This document shows, in pieces, positions 14,790 to 22,798 of a stretch of 49,030 bases of DNA. Within the stretch, counting starts at the first letter, position 1; every line of letters starts with the position of its first letter. The translations under genes were made by a program, and so were the position numbers. A model generated the notes under the pieces. The model searched no databases. It was given only the letters and a program-made list of their open reading frames with translations, and had not been told where the DNA came from. This stretch comes from Fibrobacter sp. (GTDB taxonomy: Bacteria; Fibrobacterota; Fibrobacteria; Fibrobacterales; Fibrobacteraceae), in NCBI GenBank assembly GCA_016295375.1, contig JAEDLI010000005.1, forward strand, positions 1 to 49,030, given 5' to 3'.

Positions 14790-16234
14790 TTTTTATTTCC
14801 TGTCGAGACGGCGCTTCTGTCTTTGTCCATCTTTTTCTTGACTACAAGGCCATAAGCGCCAAGAGCCAAAAGAATCACCACGTAAACGAAGGCTTTTTCG
14901 AGCATGGACAATGTAAACACCTGCATGTTGATGGCAATATAGAATGCAATCAAGAATAAGATCCAGAACACTTGCGACAAGAGCCGCAAGGAGTAGGGCT
15001 GCAAGCCCATCTTGAAAAGATAAATGTTGTTGCAGATGACCGCAAATATGTTGTAGCTGAGCATCGAAAGGGCTGCCCCCACAAGGCCGTAGGTCGGAAT
15101 CAACAAATAGCCCGACAGGAGTGCTACACCAAGGGAAACGATATCCATAATCAAGGAATACAGGCTCTTGCCCATGCCGTTCAGCACCACCAGGGACATC
15201 CCGCCAAAACCCGCTACGAGGTGAACCAGCAACAGGATTCCCAAGGTTTCGGGCTGCACGATAAAGTCCTTGCCCGCAATACCCAAAATCAAGTCCGGGA
15301 ACAGCACGATAAAGAATCCGATCATGAGCTGGATGAAGGTGACCATGAAAACGCAATAACTGTAAACCGGCTTTAGGTCGGTCTTGAGGCGTACCTTGTT
15401 CATTCCCGCCACCACTGGCGTAAGAATCGGGGTGAATCCGACGCGAATGGTCTGGAGTGCATTGGAAATGGTGACCATGATTCCGTAGGCACCCGCCTTT
15501 TCGGGGCCAAGGAACAACATGACCATCCAGAGGCTTGAACGGATCAGGAACGATGACACGAATTCATCGACCCCTAGCGGGAGCGAGTAACGCAACAGCA
15601 CCCACGAAACCGTCTTGTGAGGGCGCAAAGGCATTTCGGGGAACTGCCTGCGGACCAGCACAAAATGCACGATAAAGCCCACCACCTGGCCCACAAGCAA
15701 GCCCAGCGGGAGGGCGTGGGGGATTCCCATGAAGTGGAGTGCAATGGAGGTTGCCGGTGCAAGAGTCACCGTCAAAAAGGAATTCACGAATACGGCGTTT
15801 TGCGGACGGCGGTTGCCTTCGGAAGCGGTGCTAAAGACATAGGTGCCCACATAGAACAAAAGCGAAAGGGCGTACCAGGGGAGTTCCTTGGAAATGTAGG
15901 GCGTGAAGGAGCACGCAAAAATGACAGCCGTGCAAAGAACCGAAATAGCTGCCGAAATCCAGAAGGATTCCATGATGCCGTCGTATCGGGGGCGGCCGTG
16001 TAGGCCGTTCTGCGGCAAGTACCAGTACAGGCCCTTGTCGAGCCCAAGCGTTGCCGAATGCGCAATGGTCAAAAGGAGGGTCTGGGCAGATACAAAGATT
16101 CCAAATTCGGCGGCGCCAAAAATACGTGCCATCACGAAAGTCAAAAGCGGACCGCAAACCTTGAGGATTGTCCCCACGATGTTTACAATCATCGCCTTTT
16201 TTAGGAACTTGCTGTCGGTTTCCAGATTGCTCAT
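14786..16234 (-). CDS. Polysaccharide flippase, Wzx/MOP superfamily
   Basis: 482 aa and highly hydrophobic, with about 12-14 membrane segments. The N-terminus is typical of Wzx-like proteins: KKAMIVNIVGTILKVCGPLLTFVMARIFGAAEFG, where a helix precedes the ARIFGAAEFGIF motif shared by polysaccharide exporters. It would flip an undecaprenyl-linked oligosaccharide across the inner membrane. It is first in the minus-strand glycan operon (flippase, licD, aminotransferase, LicC-like, GT8-like, GT4-like), all closely spaced or overlapping. A charged lysine-rich tail ends the protein. No Wzy-type polymerase or chain-length regulator is seen in the window, so the glycan may be short or polymerised by genes elsewhere. 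Confidence 0.85.
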   Translation of the reverse strand: MSNLETDSKFLKKAMIVNIVGTILKVCGPLLTFVMARIFGAAEFGIFVSAQTLLLTIAHSATLGLDKGLYWYLPQNGLHGRPRYDGIMESFWISAAISVLCTAVIFACSFTPYISKELPWYALSLLFYVGTYVFSTASEGNRRPQNAVFVNSFLTVTLAPATSIALHFMGIPHALPLGLLVGQVVGFIVHFVLVRRQFPEMPLRPHKTVSWVLLRYSLPLGVDEFVSSFLIRSSLWMVMLFLGPEKAGAYGIMVTISNALQTIRVGFTPILTPVVAGMNKVRLKTDLKPVYSYCVFMVTFIQLMIGFFIVLFPDLILGIAGKDFIVQPETLGILLLVHLVAGFGGMSLVVLNGMGKSLYSLIMDIVSLGVALLSGYLLIPTYGLVGAALSMLSYNIFAVICNNIYLFKMGLQPYSLRLLSQVFWILFLIAFYIAINMQVFTLSMLEKAFVYVVILLALGAYGLVVKKKMDKDRSAVSTGNKK

Positions 16235-16365
16235 AACAGGCCAAAAATAGATTTATTTTGCTTGGAATCCGAGAAAGGATTAGGCTTTAATCCGATGAAT
16301 TATCTATATTGGGTGACGAAGTTCAAATAAGTTGACCTTTTCAACTCGCAAAACGGGATTTTATC
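16235..16365. promoter_or_regulatory. Divergent intergenic region between glycan operon and rpiB
   Basis: 131 bp. A TATATT box at 16305-16310 is a candidate -10 for rpiB, without a clear -35. The predicted leader contains a small hairpin: AGTTGA and TCAACT at 16328-16344, with a 5-nt loop. No convincing promoter was found for the minus-strand flippase. Confidence 0.3.
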
Positions 16366-16803
16366 ATGTTCAAGACCATCGCTATCGGCTGTGATCACGC
16401 CGCATTCGAATACAAGGAAAAACTCGTCAAGTTCCTGGAAGGCAAGGGCTACAAGGTCCTTGACATGGGAACCGATTCTACGGAATCCTGTGACTACCCG
16501 ATTTTTGCCGACAGGGTCTGCAACAAGATTACGGGCAAAGAGGCGGATTGCGGAATCCTCATTTGCGGTACGGGTATCGGCATGAGCATGGCGGCAAACA
16601 AGCACAAGGGTATCCGCGCTGCCGTGGTGGGCGACCTTACCTCTTGCGAATTCACCCGACTTCACAACGATGCCAACGTGCTTTGCATGGGAGCCCGCAT
16701 TATCGCTTACGCCCAGTGTGAGGTGTTCGCCACCAAGTTCCTGGAAACGGAATTTATGGGCGGCAAGCACAAGAAGCGCATCGACATGTTCGAAGCGGGC
16801 TAA
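16366..16803 (+). CDS. rpiB: Ribose-5-phosphate isomerase B
   Basis: 145 aa, the normal RpiB length. The N-terminus FKTIAIGCDHAAFEYKE carries the conserved GCDHAA motif, Cys67 in ICGTGIGMSMAANK is the catalytic base, and FTRLHNDANVLCMGAR carries the conserved histidine and asparagine. It interconverts ribose-5-phosphate and ribulose-5-phosphate in the cytoplasm. It is the first gene of the lpt-rpoN block, 9 nt upstream of lptC. In Proteobacteria that slot holds KdsD/KdsC, which start Kdo synthesis from ribulose-5-phosphate. A side activity making arabinose-5-phosphate is therefore possible, but this is inference from position only. Confidence 0.93.
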   Translation: MFKTIAIGCDHAAFEYKEKLVKFLEGKGYKVLDMGTDSTESCDYPIFADRVCNKITGKEADCGILICGTGIGMSMAANKHKGIRAAVVGDLTSCEFTRLHNDANVLCMGARIIAYAQCEVFATKFLETEFMGGKHKKRIDMFEAG

Positions 16804-16812
16804 GGGTAGCCG

Positions 16813-17460
16813 GTGGCACGACTTTTGCCAAGCATCACCAGGTGGTGTCGCGTTCTTGCCTTGGGCGCGGTCTTGGTGGGTTGTGCCGAAATCGAAGAAG
16901 AAAAGCCCTGGATCCATGTAGATAGACCCCAGATGCTCTTTACCGACACCACCCTCATGGACAGCTACGACAAGGGCGTGCTGAGCTGGAAACTCAAGAC
17001 GGCCTATCTGGAGCGGTGGTCCAACACCGAAGAGGTTTTCGTGCGGCCTGTGCTGGTGGACATCTACGATTCCCTGGGGGAACGTTCCGCATTCTTGCGG
17101 GCGGATTCCGGTCGGCTCGACATGAAATTCACCTACGTCTATGCCTACGGCCATGTGTACGCCCTTACGCCCAAGGGCGCCTCTGTCCGTGCCGATTCCC
17201 TGCTCTGGAACAAGAAGGACAACTTGGTCAAGACCGAAAGCTACGTGCGGGTGGTCTCCGAAGATGGCGACGTGCTGCAGGGCAAGGGATTCGAAAGCGA
17301 CGCCAAGATGGACCACTGGAAAATCCTTTCCAACATCACGGGCATTTTCCAGGATGCTGCCAACCGAATCAAGGAAGAGGACAAGGCCAAGGCTGAAGAA
17401 ATCGAGAAGCGAGATTCTGCGGCAGCTGTACCGCAACAGGCAGAGGAACGCAAGGAATGA
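16813..17460 (+). CDS. lptC: LptC-like LPS export lipoprotein
   Basis: 215 aa from a GTG start 9 nt after rpiB. A short hydrophobic N-terminus ends in a lipobox-like LVGC, so unlike the E. coli protein, which keeps a membrane helix, it may be lipid-anchored. The body has the repeated beta-strand pattern of the LptA/LptC jellyroll (LSWKLKTAYLERW, FLRADSGRLDMKFTYVYAYGHVYAL, LLWNKKDNLVKTESYVRVV, LQGKGFESD). LptC hands LPS from the LptBFG complex to LptA. The C-terminus is a charged Lys/Glu-rich tail. It overlaps the next gene by 4 nt (ATGA). Assignment rests on fold pattern plus order with lptA, lptB and rpoN. Confidence 0.85.
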   Translation: MARLLPSITRWCRVLALGAVLVGCAEIEEEKPWIHVDRPQMLFTDTTLMDSYDKGVLSWKLKTAYLERWSNTEEVFVRPVLVDIYDSLGERSAFLRADSGRLDMKFTYVYAYGHVYALTPKGASVRADSLLWNKKDNLVKTESYVRVVSEDGDVLQGKGFESDAKMDHWKILSNITGIFQDAANRIKEEDKAKAEEIEKRDSAAAVPQQAEERKE

Positions 17461-18839
17461 GTGCCCTTCCGAAAAAAGTACTGTTCCTGTTTCTTGTTGC
17501 ATTCGGTTGTGCCTTTTCGCAGACGTCTCCCCTTATCATGAAACATGCGGACAATCTGGAGGTGGCCCGTATCCGCGGGAGCCTGCTGCTGCAGGGCAAG
17601 GTCCATTTTGTTCACGATTCCCTGGATTTCAAGACCGAAAAGGCCACCTGGAACAAGGATGCCGAAATCCTCCAGTGCGAGGGAGGTTTCTTGGTGGCAC
17701 ACCCGTCCGGTTACATCAAGGCGCAAACTGGCATTTACAACAAGAAAAAGGGTATCGCTTCGGCCCGTGGAAACGTTGTGGCCGCCGATTCGGCAAAGAC
17801 CTACATGTTTACAGGGGGCTATCTGGTTTACGACCGGGAGAAAGAAATTCTCACCATGCCCGAAAAACCGCGACTCTATGAGTTCGAAATAAAGAAAGAC
17901 GGGAAAATCGATACGGTCCTGATTGAAGCCAAGACCATTATCTACAACAAGGGAGAATCTTTTGCCGAAGCCTACCAGAAGGTGAAAGTCACCCAAGACG
18001 ACATGGTGGTCACCTGCGATACAGGTTATTTCAACCGCAAGGACAACTGGCTTTCCATGAAGGGCAGTCCCACATTCGACATGAAGAATTACCACCTGAC
18101 GGGGGATTCCATCTACCTCACCCTGGATTCTACGGGCAAGTCCCTGCGGTCGGCCTTGGTCATTCGGAACGCCCACGGTATTCAGCAAGAGGACGCCAAG
18201 AAAAACGCCCCTGGAAGCGTGACGGAAGCCTTCGGTGACACCCTCTATGCCGCCTTCAAGGACAACAAGATTGAACGCCTGTATGTAAATTTGAATGCAC
18301 GGGGGTTCTTTTACGAGACGGACCTTCCTGATTACCAGAACCAGATGGACGGGAATAGGCTAGATATGTACTTTAACGAGGGAAAGATGGATCATGCAGT
18401 TGTGTCCGGCAAGGCCCAGAGTACCTATTTCTACGTCAAGAAGGACCGCACCGTCGCAGGTAAGAACGAAGCCGCCGGAGATACCATCAATATCCTTTTC
18501 GATGCCCAGAAAAACGCCGTCAAGTCGTTACGGCTTTTGGGCGGCGGTACCATGGCCAGCGGAAGGTATATCGACATGGAAAAGGAACAGCGGAACAAGA
18601 AGAAACTGTTGGATGCCGATTCCTCCAAAACCGATTCCACGAAATCTGTTTTGACACAGCCTTCGGACAGTTCCAAGGTTTCGGCTCCCAAGGCCACCAG
18701 CGTAGAGACCAAGCCCGAAGGCAGCGTCCAGGATAGGTTGATGCACGAAAATTCCAAGAGGGGAGAACTATTCCGCAAGGCAATGAAATCCAAGGAATCA
18801 CAACCTCGACCAGCCCCGAAAAAGGAGAACGCAAAATGA
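17457..18839 (+). CDS. lptA: LptA/OstA-like periplasmic LPS transport protein
   Basis: 460 aa, much longer than E. coli LptA (about 185 aa). The signal peptide is KKVLFLFLVAFGCAFSQT. Several OstA-type repeats follow: VARIRGSLLLQGKVHFVHDS, KATWNKDAEILQCEGGFLVAHP, GIYNKKKGIASARGNVVAADS and TGYFNRKDNWLSMKGSPTF, building an extended jellyroll bridge for LPS across the periplasm. The C-terminal 100 residues are low-complexity, rich in Ser, Lys and Pro, and probably disordered. It overlaps lptC at its start and lptB at its end by 4 nt each, so the three are tightly coupled. The extra length suggests a longer bridge, or fused LptA-like units, as in other OstA-like proteins outside Proteobacteria. 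Confidence 0.85.
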   Translation: MSALPKKVLFLFLVAFGCAFSQTSPLIMKHADNLEVARIRGSLLLQGKVHFVHDSLDFKTEKATWNKDAEILQCEGGFLVAHPSGYIKAQTGIYNKKKGIASARGNVVAADSAKTYMFTGGYLVYDREKEILTMPEKPRLYEFEIKKDGKIDTVLIEAKTIIYNKGESFAEAYQKVKVTQDDMVVTCDTGYFNRKDNWLSMKGSPTFDMKNYHLTGDSIYLTLDSTGKSLRSALVIRNAHGIQQEDAKKNAPGSVTEAFGDTLYAAFKDNKIERLYVNLNARGFFYETDLPDYQNQMDGNRLDMYFNEGKMDHAVVSGKAQSTYFYVKKDRTVAGKNEAAGDTINILFDAQKNAVKSLRLLGGGTMASGRYIDMEKEQRNKKKLLDADSSKTDSTKSVLTQPSDSSKVSAPKATSVETKPEGSVQDRLMHENSKRGELFRKAMKSKESQPRPAPKKENAK

Positions 18840-19573
18840 GAACGGTAGTGAGCACGATTCGCACGGACAAGTTGCGCAAGGTTTACGGCGGCCGCCAGGT
18901 GGTGAGCGATGTTTCCATCAGCGTCTCTCAGGGTGAGGTGGTTGGGCTCTTGGGACCAAACGGCGCCGGCAAGACCACGTCTTTCTATATGATTGTGGGC
19001 ATGGTCCGTCCGGATTCGGGCCACATCTTTCTGGACGACATCGAGATGACGGACAAGCCCATGTACAAGCGGGCAAGACTTGGTGTCGGCTACCTGCCGC
19101 AAGAAGCTTCCATTTTCCGCAAGCTCTCCGTAGAAGACAACATCATGGCCATCTTGGAAACCCAGGACATGAAACGCGCCCAGCGCAAGAGACGTCTGGA
19201 AGAACTTCTGGAAGAATTCAAGATTACCCATATCCGCAAGACGAAATCTTACAGCTGTTCCGGTGGTGAACGGCGCCGTCTGGAAATCGCTCGCGCTCTT
19301 GCCAGCGATCCGTCGTTCCTGTTGTTGGACGAACCTTTCGCCGGTATCGACCCTATCGCCGTGGCCGACATCCAGTCCATCATTTCGGAGCTGAAAGAGA
19401 AGGGCATGGGCGTGCTCATTACCGACCACAACGTCCGCGAAACCCTCTCCATTACGGACCGGGCCTATATCATGTACAAGAGCCAGGTGCTTACCGAAGG
19501 TACGGCGGAATACCTGGCCAACGACCCCGAGGCCAGGCGCATCTACCTTGGTGATAGCTTTAGACTGGATTAG
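18836..19573 (+). CDS. lptB: LPS export ABC transporter ATP-binding protein
   Basis: 245 aa. Walker A is GPNGAGKTTS (residues 40-49), the Q-loop is GYLPQEASIFRKLSVEDN, the ABC signature is CSGGERRRLEIARAL, Walker B is FLLLDEPFAGIDP, and the switch histidine lies in LITDHNVRETL. The QEASIFRKL segment and the DHNVRETL switch are typical of LptB. It powers LPS extraction from the inner membrane with LptF and LptG, whose genes are not in the window. The start overlaps the lptA stop by 4 nt, and rpoN follows after 8 nt. Confidence 0.96.
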   Translation: MRTVVSTIRTDKLRKVYGGRQVVSDVSISVSQGEVVGLLGPNGAGKTTSFYMIVGMVRPDSGHIFLDDIEMTDKPMYKRARLGVGYLPQEASIFRKLSVEDNIMAILETQDMKRAQRKRRLEELLEEFKITHIRKTKSYSCSGGERRRLEIARALASDPSFLLLDEPFAGIDPIAVADIQSIISELKEKGMGVLITDHNVRETLSITDRAYIMYKSQVLTEGTAEYLANDPEARRIYLGDSFRLD

Positions 19574-19581
19574 GAACGTTT

Positions 19582-21234
19582 ATGGATGTAGGAATGCATT
19601 TAGGCCAGAGTCAACGGCTGGAGCAGAATATCTCGCCCCAGATGCTTCAGTCTATTGCTATCCTGCAAAAGAATTCCCTGGAGCTGGAAACCGCCATCAA
19701 GGCTGAGGTAGAGGCGAACCCCCTGCTGGAATTTGACGACGAACCCTTGGGAGAATCCCTGGATTCTCCGGCGGAAACCTCCCGGGATTCGGAGGCCGAT
19801 TTCGATACCGAAGACACGTCCCGCAATCTCGACGATAGCACGGTTTCTTCTTTGGATTTTGAACGGGGCACTCTCGAAGACAGCGCCGACGTGGACCACG
19901 GTCTTTTGGACGGCTCTACTCCTTCGGAGCTGAACTGGGCCCAGTATCTCGAAGACGGCACCGACCATACGGATACGCTTTACAGGGATTCTGTCAACCA
20001 GCAGAAGGACCCCGACGACGCCTGGGACCGCCCGCAAAAAGACAGGGAGGCAAGCCTCCAGGACCGCCTGCTGTTACAGCTTAGGGACTGGAACGGAACC
20101 CGCGAACTTATGGCACAGCTTGCAAAGGCGGGGTGCCCAGAAGTTCGTTTTCGCAGCCTGGTGGAATACTTGATTGACTCCCTGGACGAAAACGGTTTTC
20201 TGCAAAGTGCCGACGAGATGGCCATGGCGAAGGTCATGTCCGACAACGATCCTTTTACCATCGAAATCGAGAAGGTCATCCGTAACGAAATCCCCCTCGA
20301 AGAGGCGAGCCTCCCGGTGGTAGAGGCGTTCCATGTGCTCCGGAGTTTTAGACCCAGAGGAATCGGCGCCAGAAACCTTCAGGAATGTTTTATCATCCAG
20401 GCAGAATCCCTGGAAAATTTTCCGGCCCTTTCGCTCCAGATTTTGAAAGAGCGTTTCGACGACCTGATGGCGCTTCGCTATGCCAAGATTGCAAAAGACC
20501 TGGGCGTCTCTACCGAAGAGGTGCAGCAGGCAGTGAGCAGTCTTTCTAGGCTTGCGCCCCACCCCGGCCAGCAGATGTCCAGCGCGCCGAACCAGGTCAA
20601 GGTGGCCGACATGAAGGTGGTAGAAAAGAAGGGCAGGTTCGAGGTGGAATGCTACCGGCGACGTGTCCAGAAACGCCTGCACCTGAACCAGACTTACGCT
20701 TCCCTTTTAAACGACAAGCACCTGAGCAAGAACGACAGAGAATATATCCAGAACAACCTCTCCAAGGCAAAGGAATTCATCAAGGCGGTGGACAACCGTT
20801 TCTCTACTATGGAAAACGTGATGATGGCCATCGTCAAGCACCAAGAGGCTTTTTTCCGCCAGGGGCCTGCCTTCTTGAAGCCCATGATTCTGCAGGACAT
20901 TGCCGACGAGGTTGGCCGCGACCTGAGCACCATCAGCCGCGTGACCAACGGAAAGTACGTGGATACGCCCTACGGCATCTTTGAACTCAAGCAGTTCTTT
21001 ACCACCGGCATCAAGCAGGGGAGTGCCGCAAACGATGAAGTAATCGGCTCGGCCCAGATTCTTGAAGCTATCAAGAAGCTTGTGGATGAAGAAGACAAGA
21101 AAAAGCCTCTTTCGGACCAGGCCATCGCAGACGCCTTGGACAAGCAGGGCATCAAGGTGGCTCGCCGCACGGTGGCCAAGTATCGGGAAGAGGAACTGAA
21201 AATCCTCCCTGCCAGGCTCCGCAAGGCGCTTTAG
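19582..21234 (+). CDS. rpoN: RNA polymerase sigma-54 factor
   Basis: 550 aa. Region I is glutamine- and leucine-rich (LGQSQRLEQNISPQMLQSIAILQKNSLELE). An acidic region II follows (about residues 50-170), then the core-binding domain and the C-terminal DNA-binding domain with the helix-turn-helix DIADEVGRDLSTISRVTNGKYVDTP. The RpoN box, ARRTVAKYRE, is intact near the end and would read the -24 promoter element. It directs transcription that needs ATP-driven activators. The order lptB-rpoN-hpf is the same as in Proteobacteria. Confidence 0.97.
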   Translation: MDVGMHLGQSQRLEQNISPQMLQSIAILQKNSLELETAIKAEVEANPLLEFDDEPLGESLDSPAETSRDSEADFDTEDTSRNLDDSTVSSLDFERGTLEDSADVDHGLLDGSTPSELNWAQYLEDGTDHTDTLYRDSVNQQKDPDDAWDRPQKDREASLQDRLLLQLRDWNGTRELMAQLAKAGCPEVRFRSLVEYLIDSLDENGFLQSADEMAMAKVMSDNDPFTIEIEKVIRNEIPLEEASLPVVEAFHVLRSFRPRGIGARNLQECFIIQAESLENFPALSLQILKERFDDLMALRYAKIAKDLGVSTEEVQQAVSSLSRLAPHPGQQMSSAPNQVKVADMKVVEKKGRFEVECYRRRVQKRLHLNQTYASLLNDKHLSKNDREYIQNNLSKAKEFIKAVDNRFSTMENVMMAIVKHQEAFFRQGPAFLKPMILQDIADEVGRDLSTISRVTNGKYVDTPYGIFELKQFFTTGIKQGSAANDEVIGSAQILEAIKKLVDEEDKKKPLSDQAIADALDKQGIKVARRTVAKYREEELKILPARLRKAL

Positions 21235-21449
21235 GCCCGCCCTTGTGTAAACTTTTGTTTGCAAATAAACGCAAATATCCTGCAATTATTCCGAAATTTC
21301 CCGAAAATTCCCCTCATTATTCCAAATTGGGCGAATTATTTTTCGAAAAAAACATATTATATTTGCCTTTTTTATAAAAAAAGATGTATATACTCTAGAT
21401 GCGATGCTAGAACATCGAAATGTGCCATCTCAACATACGGAGGTTTACA
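21235..21449. promoter_or_regulatory. AT-rich leader region of hpf
   Basis: 215 bp of AT-rich sequence without a gene. A TATATT box at 21358-21363 is a candidate -10 and ACGGAGG at 21437-21443 is a strong ribosome binding site for hpf. It indicates that hpf-hprK-mlaD has its own promoter separate from rpoN. No clear terminator for rpoN was seen. Confidence 0.35.
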
Positions 21450-21767
21450 ATGGATATTCAATTTTCTGCCCGTCATTTTAATGCATCTGCCGGTCTCCAG
21501 GATAGGATTCAAGAAGAAATGGACAAACTGGCAAAGTTCTACCCGAACATCACGGGAGCCTCCGTCATTTTGGATCACGAAGTGGAGCACCAGCGCCATT
21601 GCGAAATCTCGGTGAACATCACGGGCTCCGTGGTGGTGGCTTCTGCCGACGAAGAGAACATGGGCAAGGCTGTGGACGTGGCCCTGGAAAGAGTCAAGAC
21701 CCAGCTGAAAAAGGCCAACGAAAAGCAGAACGACCATCGTGCCCAGCCCCTCTCTGATTTGTCCTAA
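21450..21767 (+). CDS. hpf: Ribosome hibernation-promoting factor, short form
   Basis: 105 aa, the short Hpf/YhbH class. The sequence runs MDIQFSARHFNASAGLQDRIQEEMDKLAKFYPNI with the family's beta-alpha-beta-beta-beta-alpha pattern, ending in a basic segment (ERVKTQLKKANEKQ). It binds 30S subunits in slow growth and promotes inactive 100S ribosomes. ATG 21450 is set by the ACGGAGG site 6 nt upstream. It follows rpoN, its usual neighbour, and its stop shares one base with the hprK start (TAATG). Confidence 0.92.
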   Translation: MDIQFSARHFNASAGLQDRIQEEMDKLAKFYPNITGASVILDHEVEHQRHCEISVNITGSVVVASADEENMGKAVDVALERVKTQLKKANEKQNDHRAQPLSDLS

Positions 21768-22798
21768 TGGCTGAATCCAGACTGAAAGACATCAAGGTTT
21801 TGCACCGGGAAAAACTCTCGGTGCGAGACTTTTTTTGTCGCTACGGCAAGGATTTGCAGTTGGCCCTCCACTCTCCGGAAGAGGACCTGAACACAAACAT
21901 TGCCGAAAGCGGTATCCACCGCCCTGGCCTTGCCATGGCGGGTTATACTAAAGTTTATAGTTCGGAGCAAATCCAGGTGGTGGGCCATACGGAATGGAAC
22001 TATCTGGAATCCTTGGGCACCGCGGGCCGCGTGAAGGTCTTTGAAAGCCTTTCTGTTTTCAGGGCTCCCATGTGGGTGGTGACTCACGCCCAGATGCCCC
22101 ATCCGGAACTTCGGGCCATGTGCAGCAAGTTGCATATCCCCCTGTTCTCTACGACTCTTCACACCTACGAGTTCAACAAGATTGCCCAGAGGATTCTGGA
22201 AGAATTCTTTGCGCCTCACGCCACCATCCACGGGAGCCTAGTGGATGTTTACGGCATAGGCATGCTCTTTGTGGGCGACAGTAACGTGGGAAAGTCCGAA
22301 TGCGTGCTGGACCTGGTAGAAAGCGGACACCGCATGGTGGCCGACGATGTGGTTCATGTAAGCCACGTGGGCAACGTGATTATCGGACGCCCCGACCCCC
22401 TGATCCGCCACCACATGGAAATCCGCGGGGTGGGCCTTTTGGATATCCGCTCCATGTTCGGTATCCACGCTATCCGCAAGGTGAAAAAGATCGAAGTCAT
22501 CGTGGAACTCCAGCCCTGGAGCCAGAACGTTTCTTACGAGCGCACGGGGCTGAACGAGCTGGACGAAGTCGTCATGGGAGTTTCTATCCCGAAGATTGTG
22601 ATTCCCGTGTCGCCGGGCAAGAACCTGACGGTGATTTGCGAAGTGATTGCCATGAACGCCCTCATGAAAATGAATGGTCAGAACGTGGCCCGTGATTTCA
22701 ACGAAAACCTGATGCAGAAAATCAAGGCCAAGGCGAAGGGCGAATACACCGACGACCTCTTGGAAATGGAGCCGGAGAACTGGTCCCCCTATGAATAG
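21767..22798 (+). CDS. hprK: HPr kinase/phosphorylase
   Basis: 343 aa. The N-terminal domain spans to about residue 130. The kinase domain has IHGSLVD (catalytic H156 region), Walker A GDSNVGKS (170-177), the VADDVVHV acidic motif and the signature RGVGLLDIRSMFG. HprK phosphorylates or dephosphorylates serine 46 of HPr, linking sugar supply to gene control and PTS activity. In E. coli the matching position downstream of hpf holds ptsN and rapZ, so this is a different PTS-regulatory gene in an equivalent slot. The start is coupled to hpf by one shared base, and the end overlaps mlaD by 8 nt. Confidence 0.95.
   Translation: MAESRLKDIKVLHREKLSVRDFFCRYGKDLQLALHSPEEDLNTNIAESGIHRPGLAMAGYTKVYSSEQIQVVGHTEWNYLESLGTAGRVKVFESLSVFRAPMWVVTHAQMPHPELRAMCSKLHIPLFSTTLHTYEFNKIAQRILEEFFAPHATIHGSLVDVYGIGMLFVGDSNVGKSECVLDLVESGHRMVADDVVHVSHVGNVIIGRPDPLIRHHMEIRGVGLLDIRSMFGIHAIRKVKKIEVIVELQPWSQNVSYERTGLNELDEVVMGVSIPKIVIPVSPGKNLTVICEVIAMNALMKMNGQNVARDFNENLMQKIKAKAKGEYTDDLLEMEPENWSPYE

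Noticed and set aside
16300..17502. 400-codon minus-strand frame over rpiB and lptC
   Set aside because: Shadow of two clearly assigned genes; no motif or ribosome binding site.
21320..21345. Possible sigma-54 promoter (TTGGGCG ... TTTTT) upstream of hpf
   Set aside because: The GG and GC elements do not match the -24/-12 consensus at the right spacing.
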